Origin: Paraphaeosphaeria minitans
Taxonomy: Eukaryota > Ascomycota > Dothideomycetes > Pleosporales > Didymosphaeriaceae
DNA length: 64,000 nt
Assembly: GCA_015832175.1 (NCBI GenBank)
Contig: WJXW01000014.1
Coordinates: 124,001-188,000 of the forward strand
Reading direction: 5' to 3'
Each line of letters begins with the position of its first letter. Position 1 is the first letter of the stretch. The notes beneath the pieces are model-generated. The model ran no database searches. It was not told the DNA's origin and saw nothing but the letters and a program-made list of their open reading frames with translations. Both the position numbers and the translations under genes were made by a program. This document shows, piece after piece, positions 1 through 10,974 of the stretch.

Positions 1-1390
1 CTAGAGTATTCTACTTAGTAATTCTCTACTATCTATAACGTTACCTATAAAGTTACCTATAACGTCACCTTATAACGTTACCTATAACGTTACCTAGTAT
101 CTATAGGGCTATAACGTTATTATAATGTTATTATAACGTTATTATAGAAACTTCTAGAATATAGAAAGGTAACTCTAGAAACCTTTAAAGGTTACCTATT
201 TCTTACACTCTTTACTACCCTACTCTCTCTACTTAAAAATTATAGTCCTCTAGAAAAGTAGTAATATTAATACTACTAAAGTTTAGTATATTACTATTAC
301 TTAGGCTTAGAGTAAACTAGACTATAGTTTTCTTTTAGGAAAAAACTCCTCTCTTTACTTCTTTATTCTTAAACTAACTTTTCTTATCTAGCTCTTTAAA
401 AAGATAATTATTAATATCCTAGCTTACCTAACCCACACTACTCTTAGTAGGGGTAGATAGGTTTACTAGAATATTATAAAGCCTATATAAATCTATATTA
501 TCTATCCTCTTAAGTTTAAATATAATCTATTTCCTTTTTTTTTTTTCCTCTTTACAATTTAGCTTTAGGTAACTAGGTTATTATTTCGCTTAATAGAATC
601 CTACTACTAATACCTTACTTCTTCTTTTATCCCTAACTTAGTTATTACTTAGACTATAATTATTTAGGATCTTGTCTGTACAGTTTATTGTACAAATAGC
701 ACTGAGTGAAATAGGGGCCTGCCTACCTATAGGGACCCGCACAAGGACCCACTACTTAGGTCAGCGCTAAGAGGCAGAGACTTTATAAGGTCCTTAGTGC
801 CCCTTTGTACAATAGACCAGACGTAATTAATTAAACCTACTTCTTACCCTTTGCACAATAGTATACTATTAACCCTTAAATGCTTAATTGCAGATTGAGC
901 CAAACCAACAGATCTATTATATTTACTCTTCCTAGGAGTCTAGTAGTTACTTAAAGGTCCTCTAGTCTATTACTTAGTTTACCTAATAGCTACTTAAAAG
1001 TCTATTAGTGTGTTATTCTATTTAGGTACTTAATAGCTACTTAAAAGTCTATTAGTCTATTATTTTATCTTTCTAGAAGCCTAGTGCCCACTTAAAGGTC
1101 CTCTAGTCTATTACTCTTTTTTACCTAATAGCTACTTAAAAGCCTTTTAGTGTGTTATTTTATTCCTAGCTATCTAATAGCTACTCTAAAACCTATAAGA
1201 GAGTTTCTATTAGTTCTCTAAATATTATTTACTCTACTTCCCTATATTCTTTTAAAAGTAGCCCTATGTCCCTCGCTATAAATTATTGTGTAGGAGCAGT
1301 GCTTCGAGTAAGGAATATAAAAGAATAAGTTAAGATATCCTATCTAAAAACCTATTATACAAAACCTCCTCTTCAATCGTCCATCGTGGT
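1..1390. repeat. AT-rich, RIP-like repeat block
   Basis: Very AT-rich sequence dominated by TpA steps, with stop codons in all frames and no recognisable gene. Positions 20-150 hold many copies of a short TA(A/T)CGTTACC-like word. Positions 930-1200 hold an imperfect tandem repeat of roughly 60-100 bases built around the words CTAATAGCTACTTAAAAG and CTATTAGT. This is what RIP leaves in ascomycete transposons, but no element type can be named. The contig edge cuts the block, so its true length is unknown. Confidence 0.7.
674..822. mobile_element. Possible 149-base MITE-like element with inverted ends
   Basis: The left end begins GTCTG and contains TATTGTACAAA followed by a GCACT word. The reverse complement of the right end (positions 790-822) also begins GTCTG and contains TATTGTACAAA and GGCACT. 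The arms are imperfect and I could not find a target-site duplication. It sits inside the RIP-like block but keeps a more normal base composition. It may be a decayed non-autonomous DNA transposon; this is an inference. Confidence 0.3.
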
Positions 1391-2120
1391 TGTTCCTTCC
1401 TTATTTGGGTGGTGTTAGGTGTGTGTCTGTCTCTCCGATCGTCTCTCGTGCACTCTTAACTGATAGGTCATCGGGTTTATACTTTCTCCGACTTCCCATC
1501 GCTGGCCAATCTTTACACCACACTACACTTAGTTCATCCCCCACGCGTCCACTTCGTCTTCAATTAGACGAAATAGCTGACATGCAATTAGGACATACTT
1601 TCTACACCTTCTGCCAGAGTTGCATCTATATCTAAGCACGGGAACAGCGAACGAATACACTTAACTCTCTGTGATCAGGCTAAAAAATTGTATAGGGAAA
1701 GCGAACGAATACACTGTATTCGTTCATAGGATAGAGGGTGGCTAGGGCACGACGCATGATAGCGATCGGTGCATCATGGGTAAGCCAAAAGGCTAGTCGG
1801 CGTCACAGGCTATAAACCCTTCGCTTCCTGCTATTGATGCTTTTCATCGTCTTCTTCACAAGCCGGACATTAGGATCGCACCTTGCATTAAGGCCTATAG
1901 GAAGGCATACGACATCTGTCAGGTGTTGCTATACATTCTGTGGTGGGTGATCCACTCTGGGAACCAATTTGGACAACCCAAGTCGAGTGTAGGACAGATG
2001 AACGTTCTCAAAACAATGTTGATGAAGCGTCCACTTCCAAGGAAACCACAGGCATTAGGATAAGCGAATGGAGAATCACGTGCGTGGACCCACGTGTGTG
2101 GACATGTTGGTATTCTGTAC
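1391..2120. other. Intergenic, no gene recognised
   Basis: Short open frames occur on both strands but none has codon use, motifs or splice context I can support. A TATA-like stretch near 1300-1325 and a C/T-rich leader near 1365-1385 might be remains of a promoter. The word CGAACGAATACAC occurs twice (about 1650 and 1703), the second copy inside a perfect inverted repeat. Confidence 0.5.
1703..1725. repeat. Perfect 11-base inverted repeat
   Basis: An 11-base arm (1703-1713) and its exact reverse complement (1715-1725) are separated by a single C, giving a 23-base palindrome-like site. A direct repeat of the left arm lies about 50 bases upstream. It could be a hairpin, a binding site for a dimeric protein, or the end of a decayed element. 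Confidence 0.6.
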
Positions 2121-2123
2121 AGG

Positions 2124-3688
2124 CTACAGGGCACTGATTCCGTCCTCGTCTGGTAGACGAACCTGTGAAATCATTTCATCGTGCTTACGCTTCATTATGC
2201 CGGCTCTCTCGTTATTCAGAGCTCTCTTGTAACTCCAGTGGCGTTCCATTTCCTGCCTCTCCTTCTTCAGCATCTCCTTACGCTCACGATACTCCTCCTC
2301 GAGCGTCTTCTCCTGCTGGTCAAGCGACTCTAACTCCTCGCGCTCTTCTTCGCTGCGGATGCTAGTCAATCCCGATCGCTCGACGGCCTTGTATGCCTCT
2401 TCGAGCACCTTTGCAGCGTGCTGCTTAATCTTTGCTTCGTTCTTCTTTATGCTGTTTTCCAGCACGTCCACGAGCTCAGCTCGAAACACCGCAATATCGT
2501 CTTCGTTGTCGTGTATAGCTTGAGCTTTCCTGTCGCAGAAGCTGTTGTACAGGTCATTAAGCTCGGTTCTGGCGCTGTCGATGGTCTGATCCCGTTCGTC
2601 TTCCAAGAGCATGCGGAAATTGTGTATATCGTCTTTGAATTGGTTGTCAGCTTCGCTACGGAGGTAGCTTGCGTGATCGAGTAAGTCCTCGCCGAGCTTT
2701 TTCGCATGAGCGAGCAGGTCTGGAATATTTTCCGCGTTGGTGTTGGCGAGGGTTTCAGGCAGCGTTGTTTGAGGCGTGCTGGAGGTTTCGTTTTGTGAAT
2801 CCTGACTGTCTAATTCGGACGCAGCGGGGAAAGTACGCTTCTCATCGGAAGGGAGTGTCGGAGGGGAATGTGTCTTGCGTCTTCTCCCTTCGGCCAATTT
2901 TTGTTTGGACGGGTCCTTGAACGTGGTCGTAGCTGCATGTGTAGATTAGCCATCGAACATGTGACGTGCAAGTCAAACAGTGATTCGAGTCGCACCATGG
3001 TCAAGATCTAGGCGCGACTGAAATGGGTAGCGAGCTAGACCAGCAACTTACGCTCGGTAACAGATGCCGCGGGATCCTTGTAGGGAGCTACCGCACTGTA
3101 TGCGGGTGGCTGGTCTTCATTAGCCAGACACAACACTGTGTCCTCACAAGCGAGTGCAGTCCATTCCACCATGCGGGCGTGTTGTTCGTTCACAGGGGAA
3201 CCATGAAGACCCGCCAAACCGTCCAGGATAAGTGAGAGTGAGACGCCGCTCGGCATCCACTTGTAGTCGAATAGTATGTGTACAGCCTTTGCTCTGGCTA
3301 GCTCGACAAACGCGCGATACGACTGATCGGAATCAGACTTGGGCGCCAAAACCCCTCGACTGGGCTTACACTGGATGGTGCAGATGCGTTTCAGGGAAAG
3401 AAACAAGTCCCTAAGATCGGGAGCATGGGACTCGTTGCGCGCAAGACGGGTAGGTGCGTTAGGTGGGAGTCGCATTGACGGCTTGCGCAAGGCTGTCTGA
3501 GGATTGAGATTGTCCGCATGATAGAGTAAGCCGTACGATTGATTTCCGTCAAACTCGAATTGTAGACGCAAGGTTAGCTCTTTCTCATTAGGAGTATATC
3601 TGATGAACAGATGGCATGGGGGAGGGACTTGTTTGCCCAGAGATACGTAAGCGACGACAGGAATGCCCTTGCGAGGGAATGACTTCAT
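2124..3688 (-). CDS. PPxY-motif coiled-coil protein, unknown function
   Basis: Two exons: 3688..3052 and 2932..2124, about 481 residues. The intron (3051..2933, 119 bases) has a GTAAGT donor, a CTAAT branch-like word and a TGCAG acceptor, and splicing joins the two frames without a stop. The N-terminal half (residues 1-190) has no domain I recognise. It ends in a PPAYS motif, the PPxY type bound by WW domains of Rsp5/Nedd4 ubiquitin ligases. A basic RRRK stretch follows the junction. The C-terminal ~200 residues are rich in Glu, Lys and Leu and look like a long coiled coil. Start chosen at the Met of MKSFPRKG, because the 86 codons upstream read like leader sequence. The PPxY-then-basic-then-coil layout is familiar from uncharacterised Pezizomycotina proteins; no function is known to me. 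Confidence 0.72.
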
Positions 3689-3699
3689 GATGATTGATG

Positions 3700-5240
3700 T
3701 ATTACTTGTACCATGAACATACAACGGACACCCAACACAACCAGCGACCAATCCTAGCCAAACTCGAGGCGTCCACCCACTACCATCAAACGAAGCAGCA
3801 CCCCACTGACGCGCAGCGACCAGCGGCGAGACCGAAGTCTGGCGGCGCCGTGAGCGCTGCGTGCAGAGGCCTTGTGAGAATCGCAAGGATGGTGCGCTTG
3901 GCAAAGATTTGTAGCAGGCAAAGGCTGCTCGATGAGAGGCAAACACGGATGCCTATGCCGACATAAAAAATTTATCAAAAGGAAGGCAGAAAGAGTGCCG
4001 TTGGGGGAGGGTTCCCGCGGGTGGTGGTGGTGGTGATGGTGGTGGTGGTTGAAGGGAGAGGTGGCGGCGTGCCGCGCAGGATGAACAAAGGGTGAGAAGG
4101 GCAACGCGGCGCGCGGCGGGGGATAGGGTAAGCGTCGGCGATACTAGGGCCGAGACTAGCGCGTGCCAAGCGTTCTGTCAGAGCAGCCAGCCACTTTTAT
4201 ATATTAAACGCATGAGCGTAATCAGAATCATCTCGGCGTCCGACGCTCCGGCGTGGTTGCCTGAGTGCAGCACCCGCGTCTGCAGAGGGCCATCATGAGC
4301 AACACTGGTCACGCGACAGTTGTCTTCGCAGTCCCAATCGATATCTAGTCTGTCCAACGTCTGTACGTGCGAAGATGCCTCACTGAAAGCGGCCCGCTTT
4401 GATCGTAATGCCATGACACCGTACCAACCGTGGTGTAGGCGCTGTAATTCTTGTAGCTGGAGATGATTACCACTTTCGGGTGCCTTGATTGCATGGTCAG
4501 GCGTGAAATCACATGATTATAAACCAAACCGCACGCAGGGCATCACGACTCTCGAACAGGCGCAAGACGAATGGGGCAGCGATGCAAAGGACTAGCCTGG
4601 CTTGGAAGCCATCCGGCATTCCGAGTCAGCACCGGTAAGCTGAGGGGTAACTCCTGTATATCATATCACAGTTTACGCGCTCGATACAACTCTCCCTTCT
4701 AGCCGGAGAGGGCGAATGTGATATGATTCAGTATTTAGAGTGGAAGATACAAATATACAATGATACCTCGTTAAATATCAAGGCACTAATACCCTGCAGT
4801 CCAATCCCGAGCTGCAAGACGCGGGACCGGCTAACATTCGAGAACGCTTCAACAGCTAGGACAAGACGTTGGAGGACGATGATTTAACGCTGTTCGACGA
4901 GCGGGGAACCACTTCTGTGTTGCTGGTGTCACATGACAAGGACCAAGGCGAATTTTGCGTTGGCGTTTCGTATCTATTTCCGTTTGTGGCGTATCTGATT
5001 CAGATGGATGGCGATGAAGGATCGGGTCGGGATGCAGTGGCTGTGACCCATGGTCAGGTCGCAACGCCCTCATAGGCTATGTAACGCATCTTGAACCATA
5101 TGTATTGGTGGAATTAGGCACAATCTAGGAGATGGGGCAGGTAGAAACCGCTGTTTCTAAGGATGAACTGCCGGCTCGATCAAGTGTGCTCTACAGCTCA
5201 TTTCGAAAGTCTACACATGTGGACTTCACCCCTCGTCTTT
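3700..5240. other. Intergenic stretch with GGT microsatellite
   Basis: No gene recognised. A GGT/GAT trinucleotide tract lies at about 4018-4050. The rest holds short random frames only. It probably contains the promoter of the coiled-coil gene ending at 2124. Confidence 0.5.
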
Positions 5241-5241
5241 T

Positions 5242-7249
5242 CTATGATCGGTCAATCTGGCTTCTGTCCAGGTCTCTTACTTTGCGCAACTTGGCCTTGT
5301 CCCTTCGCCGTCCGAGACGTTTTAAGCCACGCCACAATCTTTGCCGCCTACATATCGTTAGCATAGTTCACAATATTCAGTGCGATCACTCTGGATGCGG
5401 ACGCCCACTCACATCAAGATCAGTATCATCACCGAGGTGACCGGTATGCAAAGCCACCAGAAGTATGCATCGCTGTTCTTCAGTGTGGGAAATTCTTCGA
5501 AGTTCATGCCAAAGTAGCCCACCAAGAACGTCATAGGAAGAAACAATATCGTCACAAAGGTTAGTTGCTTCATACTCTCATTCTGATATGCGCCCATTGT
5601 ATTGAAGATCAAAGAGATCATACGATCCGCCGAGCGGCGCATCCGCTCCAAGGATTCTAATACCATGATACAGTGGTCTTCAACATCGCTGAAGTAGGTA
5701 TGGGCCAGCGTGGTTATGGTAATAGATCCCGTGGATGGATCCTTCGGGGACAAAGGAGGCGGTGAATTGGCGATGGGAGAGGAGGACGATTCTCGAGATG
5801 AATCAACTGAATTGATGAGTGCATTGGAGTTGTGTTGTCGCAAGGCGTTGACTAAGCCTGATATTGGAGCAATCTGCGATCGGAGGAGAGAGAGCTCGGA
5901 GGTGAGAATGTATCTGCATGGCGCATCAGTAACTACTCAATAACTGGACTGCCCTTGGGGAGGACTAACAGGGCTTTTGAATGGGAAATGTGCGGTTCCA
6001 TCAAAACTTCCAGCTCCAGCTCTGCGATGCTTTCCTCGTATGCGGTCGCAATAGGAATAGTGAGGTCCACAATACCGTCGATGATGGCATGCATGACCAT
6101 ACTAGCATCGCCGCTCCTTCGCAAGACCGTCTCAGATGACCGCAGGCGTTTTAGGATTGGCTCCTCAATCACATCGGCAGAATGTTCAAAGAAGGAGACA
6201 ACTGTATTGTCGCTTTGGAGAAAGATCGATACTTGCTCGACAGAGACCATGAAGCCTTTCGGCGCGAGCGTGGAATGGGCTTCCATGTACTTTGTTCTTT
6301 CGTCTTCCATATCATGCCGAAAAGCTTGCAGTGTTTTCACAGAGCCTTGATACTCAGCGGGGACTTGCTGTTCCCGAGAGGCGGGACCGCGGTTCCTGGC
6401 ATCTTCAGGGCGGAGTTGTGGTGATTTGCTTGCATCTTCCGACGTTCGAATCAGCCGTTGTAAAGTCAACAGAACTAATCTTGGTTAGCCTAATTTCCTA
6501 AAGTAATAGAGTGAGCTCCTACCAAAAACATGCTCCGGGAACCAGTCAGCCTTTGTCCGGTTTCTGGTATGCAACAGATCTTCGATCGCAAGACTGTGTA
6601 ATTTCTGCTTCTCCCCAATCATGCGCACTACATCCCAGCTAAGACCATTCACGGAATACCTTTTGTTGGAAGCATGTAGTCAGCGTGTGTCTCCGGAACG
6701 GTTTCTTCAGAAAAACATCATACCAGCGACAAGCGACCCAGTCTTCGCGGGGTTTCGCGAGAAATTCTGCTAGGGTCGAGTTCGTGAGCTCGTACGTCTC
6801 TATACGATCGGCCGAAAAGTCCACAACCGTTATCTGTGACTAAAGTATTCTCATCAGGGTGCCGTTCAATGACAAGTGGTCGGATATAATGTTGTGGCAA
6901 GGATAAGAATAGCGCTTTTACACACCTGCACTTTCTTCTGCCTCCACTCCGGCCATGCATCCTCGTTTTGGATGTTGATACCAGGTTCACTCCCTGCCAC
7001 AGGCTCACGTGGAGCTTTGAGGCTATCAGATATTGAATGTTGTTGATGTGTCTCTGGACCCGTGTATCTCCTCTCCCTGGTACGTTCCTGCGGTTTGGAG
7101 GCCCTACTGGGAGCTATAAATCGTCGTACCAAGGAGGGATAGCTCTGGACAATAGGGAACGCGGCCGCATTGCCTGGAGCTTTGCAGGGATTCCAGATTG
7201 ATCCCAGAGAACGCGCCACACGCCACGAACACGGTGCCAAAATCATCAC
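5242..7249 (-). CDS. CorA-family divalent metal (Mg2+) transporter
   Basis: Six exons: 7249..6926, 6833..6724, 6659..6523, 6474..5970, 5913..5413 and 5347..5242. They keep frame through five introns of 92, 64, 48, 56 and 65 bases and give about 560 residues. The protein has the CorA N-terminal region ([10 protein letters not shown], then GLSWDVV and a [12 protein letters not shown] stretch). A long helical middle follows, then two membrane segments at the C-terminus. The family signature GMNF directly follows the first membrane segment and a short acidic loop separates the two. A basic tail follows TM2. CorA/Alr/Mrs2 proteins form pentameric channels carrying Mg2+ or related ions; plasma-membrane location is inferred from similarity to fungal CorA rather than Mrs2. 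The first exon is the least certain part: the Met at 7249 is the longest frame, but an upstream exon is possible. Confidence 0.88.
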
Positions 7250-7259
7250 AATTTATTGA

Positions 7260-8300
7260 TACAAGGCCAGCATCATCAATACAGATGATGTTGCAGCCAA
7301 GTACGCGACGGGCGATGGGTTGCCTGAAGCCAGGCAGCGTGGCTTTCAGTTGGCGGTGGCTGGCGATGACGATCGCCCGCGATCGATCATGCACGTGCGC
7401 ACCCGTGGGGACAGGCGTCCGAGCTCCTTCCAGTCTTACTTCACACTTGAATCATACACGTCCACACTCCACCAACCTGGCTCTCGTCCACTATCTTATT
7501 CGAAGTCTCATAAAACCTAATCGAACAAGTTTTTATTCATTGATATGCCGTTCTCTAGAGCAGCGTAGGCCTTGTGCGGGTAGGTAACGCCACGCATTGA
7601 CAATTCAGCACGAACTTCCCATCTCAATTGCCGTTCTACCTAGGCCCGATTACACATGGATACTCGAAGGAAGAAGAAAACCTTTCATCCAGTAAACTAC
7701 GCGGGTTAGCGATGTGAGTTCTCTCAGTCAGAAGTCTGGCATGGAGAAAGGTGGCTTCGACCTGCTGAAATAGATGCCAAATTCACATACTATCATAAAA
7801 CAAGAAGACGTTGTTCCAACAATTGCGATTGCGTCAGTGGGCCTCTTAGATAAGCCTGGATGCATTTCATCATCGCCAACTTGATCTGGGCGTTTACTAT
7901 TGCAGCAGCTACTACGCCGTATTCAAAGATCGCCTCCAGCAAGATGTCTTTGGCATCATACTCAATTATCAATTCGACCTTACTGTTGTGAAGAAGGACG
8001 TCATCATAGTGGGTCAGAAAAGAAGAAAAATCCAGAAGTTAAGCAATTAATGTCCGATTTGCAGTACCCTCTACATAAGGTTTCTCATTTCTACACTAAC
8101 GTGTGTTGCTTCAAATGAGTGTGGTCAGTCGGAACATGATAAATGACAAGAAAACGGTCTCCCCCTCTTCCCTAACCTTCTCATCGTCCCAGTCACGTAT
8201 CGGTCTTCCCAGAACTATGTAAGACTCTTAGCGCTCCGTCTCGTCTGCAAGTGGCGAATATTGAGCCCAGATTCCTTTCCCCGCGGCACAATTGCACGCC
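7260..8300. other. Intergenic, no gene recognised
   Basis: Several short frames but none with a domain, credible codon use or splice context. It probably holds the upstream region of the CorA gene. Confidence 0.45.
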
Positions 8301-8309
8301 TTCTCGGCA

Positions 8310-8713
8310 CTACATGGAGTCAAATAGTCCACGAGCTGCTGGAACTACTCCAGTGTCAAACCAGCCTACTTCAAGCACGCAGAACCTCAATTTCACATAC
8401 CTCCCTTAGCGGGGATAGATGTTGCGACTTGAATAGCCTTCAGATCGTCGTGACACATATGAAGATTGAACTGGGGCATACTACACACGCCTACTTGGCA
8501 TCTAGCCATGCAGTTCAGGAGGTGGCATTCACGCGCGCCTGGGTAGGCCGTTGGGATGTTGTCGCAGACGTTGACTTTTCTGCATTAGCTGGGACTGGTC
8601 TTACACTTAATGGTTTCTTTAGTAGCCGTGAGAGTGCTAATAACAAAGAGAGCGATAGCCGGAGCAGAGGCAACCGCGGTGCGAGCAGCAGCAGCAAGGA
8701 AGAGGATTGTGAT
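8310..8713 (-). pseudogene. Candidate small cysteine-rich secreted protein, broken or partly modelled
   Basis: On the minus strand, 8713 to 8590 encodes a hydrophobic, Ala-rich stretch like a signal peptide, followed by a Cys-containing segment. A TAA at 8587..8585 interrupts it. The frame then continues 8579..8401 with seven more cysteines in about 60 residues. A consensus GTATGT...CAG intron (8400..8336) leads to a short last exon, 8335..8310, ending in TAG. The TAA is one C-to-T change away from CAA, as RIP would cause; alternatively it lies in an intron ending at 8580 (CTAATGCAG). No ATG is found at the expected start. Eight cysteines, small size and a signal-like start suggest a secreted protein, possibly effector-like. 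I recognise no family. It is called a pseudogene because neither start nor open frame is intact. Confidence 0.35.
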
Positions 8714-8719
8714 GTAGTG

Positions 8720-10970
8720 TTTTGTTAGAATTAGGGAGGGAGGTAGGACTAAAAAATGGTTAGTGGTATTAGGCTGGTGTTACTTTGCTTAAACCCAAGA
8801 AACGCAGAAATTGTATCTCTGTTTCTAGACAATTTTTGCCCCAACTTAAGAATGCCCACATTTCAATTCAAACATAGCTTAATTCTTCTCATTTATCTTG
8901 TAGCCTAGTTCATGGTTATTTCTTTTAGACAGCATCAATCTTGGTTGGGTGGCACGCGCCCCAGGCTGGAATATTATATGATGATATAACCCTAGCTTTT
9001 TTGGTTCTTATAATTGGATTTCCAGTGCGATCACTTCTAGGTTAATCTTTCTACGCCTGAAACATCATTTACTTTCTGAAACTTAACTAATTAGCATGGC
9101 TATCGAAAGCCCAAATGAGACAGGAAGTGCTCACTTGGCCCTAAAAGCATTCCCTGGCGCAACGATAAATCCTTTGCTGCGATCTCGAGTCACTGGCTAC
9201 CTTGGATTAGATTTGAACCCTACTGTGCATATAGGACTTCTAGACCCTATTCAGCGAATTGTTTGTTGCTAGCGAAAGTATTTTCTTCACTAGGTCTCAG
9301 CAGGATGACCAGAAGAGGTTATTCTTCGCCGTCTTACAGTATTAACTTTTACTTCTTTTCTCTCAGACCATCTATCTTCACCAGTTTCCAGTAGAAGTAG
9401 AGCTGGTTACCTTCCTCTATGCATGGTAATGTTCACACTTTAGAGATTCTCCTGTTCAATAAGCAAAGCCTCAAACTTCCGTCATCTTCAGTAGTCGCGT
9501 CCGTCACGACAATCACATTCCTGTTGGAAGATTTTCGCCCACTACGCTCTTGTCATCAAGGCAAAACATTTAAGACCAGACAAATCCACTTATGATAATC
9601 GCCTCCGTTTCGGCACCAAACAGACTGTCTGGGCACTGCTGCTCCTACTCTCTAACCGCACGGTGACTTAGCCTCCTCTTCATCCTTGAATGCTTAACCT
9701 TAGCATTATACCTTGCAACTTTTCGCGCGTCAAACCAGGCCTTCTGCCAGCCTTCAAGAAGGAAGATTACATGCTTCGCAGCGTCCTAGCAACACGCTAA
9801 ACGGTAAAGAGATATGCGCTCCTTACTGCCGCACATGATCCTTCATCCTTGCGACTACGTCCTTGTTTTGGGTTACAATAGTACTTGCGGATGGGCCTCG
9901 CTCTTCGGGTGCTTGGGGGAAGCCTACCACCGAGGCACTTCTGGGGCTCCTTCTGGCACCGCCTGCACGTTGTGCTAGTTTTACAGTTTAGACTTTTAAT
10001 TCTGAATCGCTGGATAGAGAAAATATGGAACGGTACTGTACCGCTATAATCAAGTGTTATAAATCGGGTCATAACATTCCGTTTCTAGGAAGCTGGTCCC
10101 ACATCTACTGCAATAAACAGGCACAGCGAGCAGCCTCCTCTCTATCCTAGCCAGGCGTTAACTTTTTCCCTCACGTGCAAATATATGCATACTCAACGCC
10201 GTAACTCCTCACCCTTGCAGTAAACATGCAAACTTCTCTTCCCTGACTTCCACACACGAGCTCAGCACCGACCTGACACGATACCCCAGCGCTGTGGAAA
10301 CCACACCTTTAATAAACGATAAATAGCTCCACTGAAATCCCAGAGGCAGCTACCTATGGATTCGTCGATGCAGCCGAGCAGTTGTCTTCACCCCCAAGAC
10401 CCCCGGCCCTTCCCAAGAGTGCGTGTTCGTACACGACAGCAGGCTTCAAGCCCGTCGAACCCGGCTTCTGGCATTCGAGGGTGTTCGAAATGCGGAGGCA
10501 TCACTGGCATTGTGTTTGGCCCGGACGAGCACTCCGCTTCTTCTCGCACCAAGGAAGCTGACCGCAACGACAATAATGCTTACCACGCGGTGGGGGCGAC
10601 ACGATTGTCTTAGCGCCGATGGGTCTGCAAGGTTACACACCCTCGCTCCGGCCCGCAGACTAAGCGTTACAATCGTACGATACTTGCAGCAATTGTATAC
10701 GTCCCGCGTACGTTCCATATAAGAACCCGGCAGCCTGCCGCATTGCATTCAAACTACATCCGAGTCCGCACATACCCACCATATCATATAGTCATCAAGT
10801 AGCGTAACTTTAGGATGCCTTTCGAAAATCTACACATACACCAATTTTGATCGTCTCTAGTGTCGGTCCCCGTGGAGTTATGTCGCCGCGAGCTCAATCG
10901 CCCCTGCGTGCGCACGCCGGAACATTGACCCATCTAGTCAAAACGCCAACGCAATGAGGGTTCAGTGCAG
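8720..10970. other. Gene-poor stretch between secreted-protein candidate and pyruvate carboxylase
   Basis: About 2.2 kb with only short scattered frames and moderate AT-richness. I could not recognise a protein, an RNA gene or a transposon end. The last 300 bases probably contain the 3' end of the pyruvate carboxylase transcript. Confidence 0.45.
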
Positions 10971-10974
10971 TGGC

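Noticed and set aside
9200..9230. GATTTGAACC word suggesting a minus-strand tRNA T-arm
   Set aside because: No matching D-arm, anticodon arm or acceptor stem can be folded around it.
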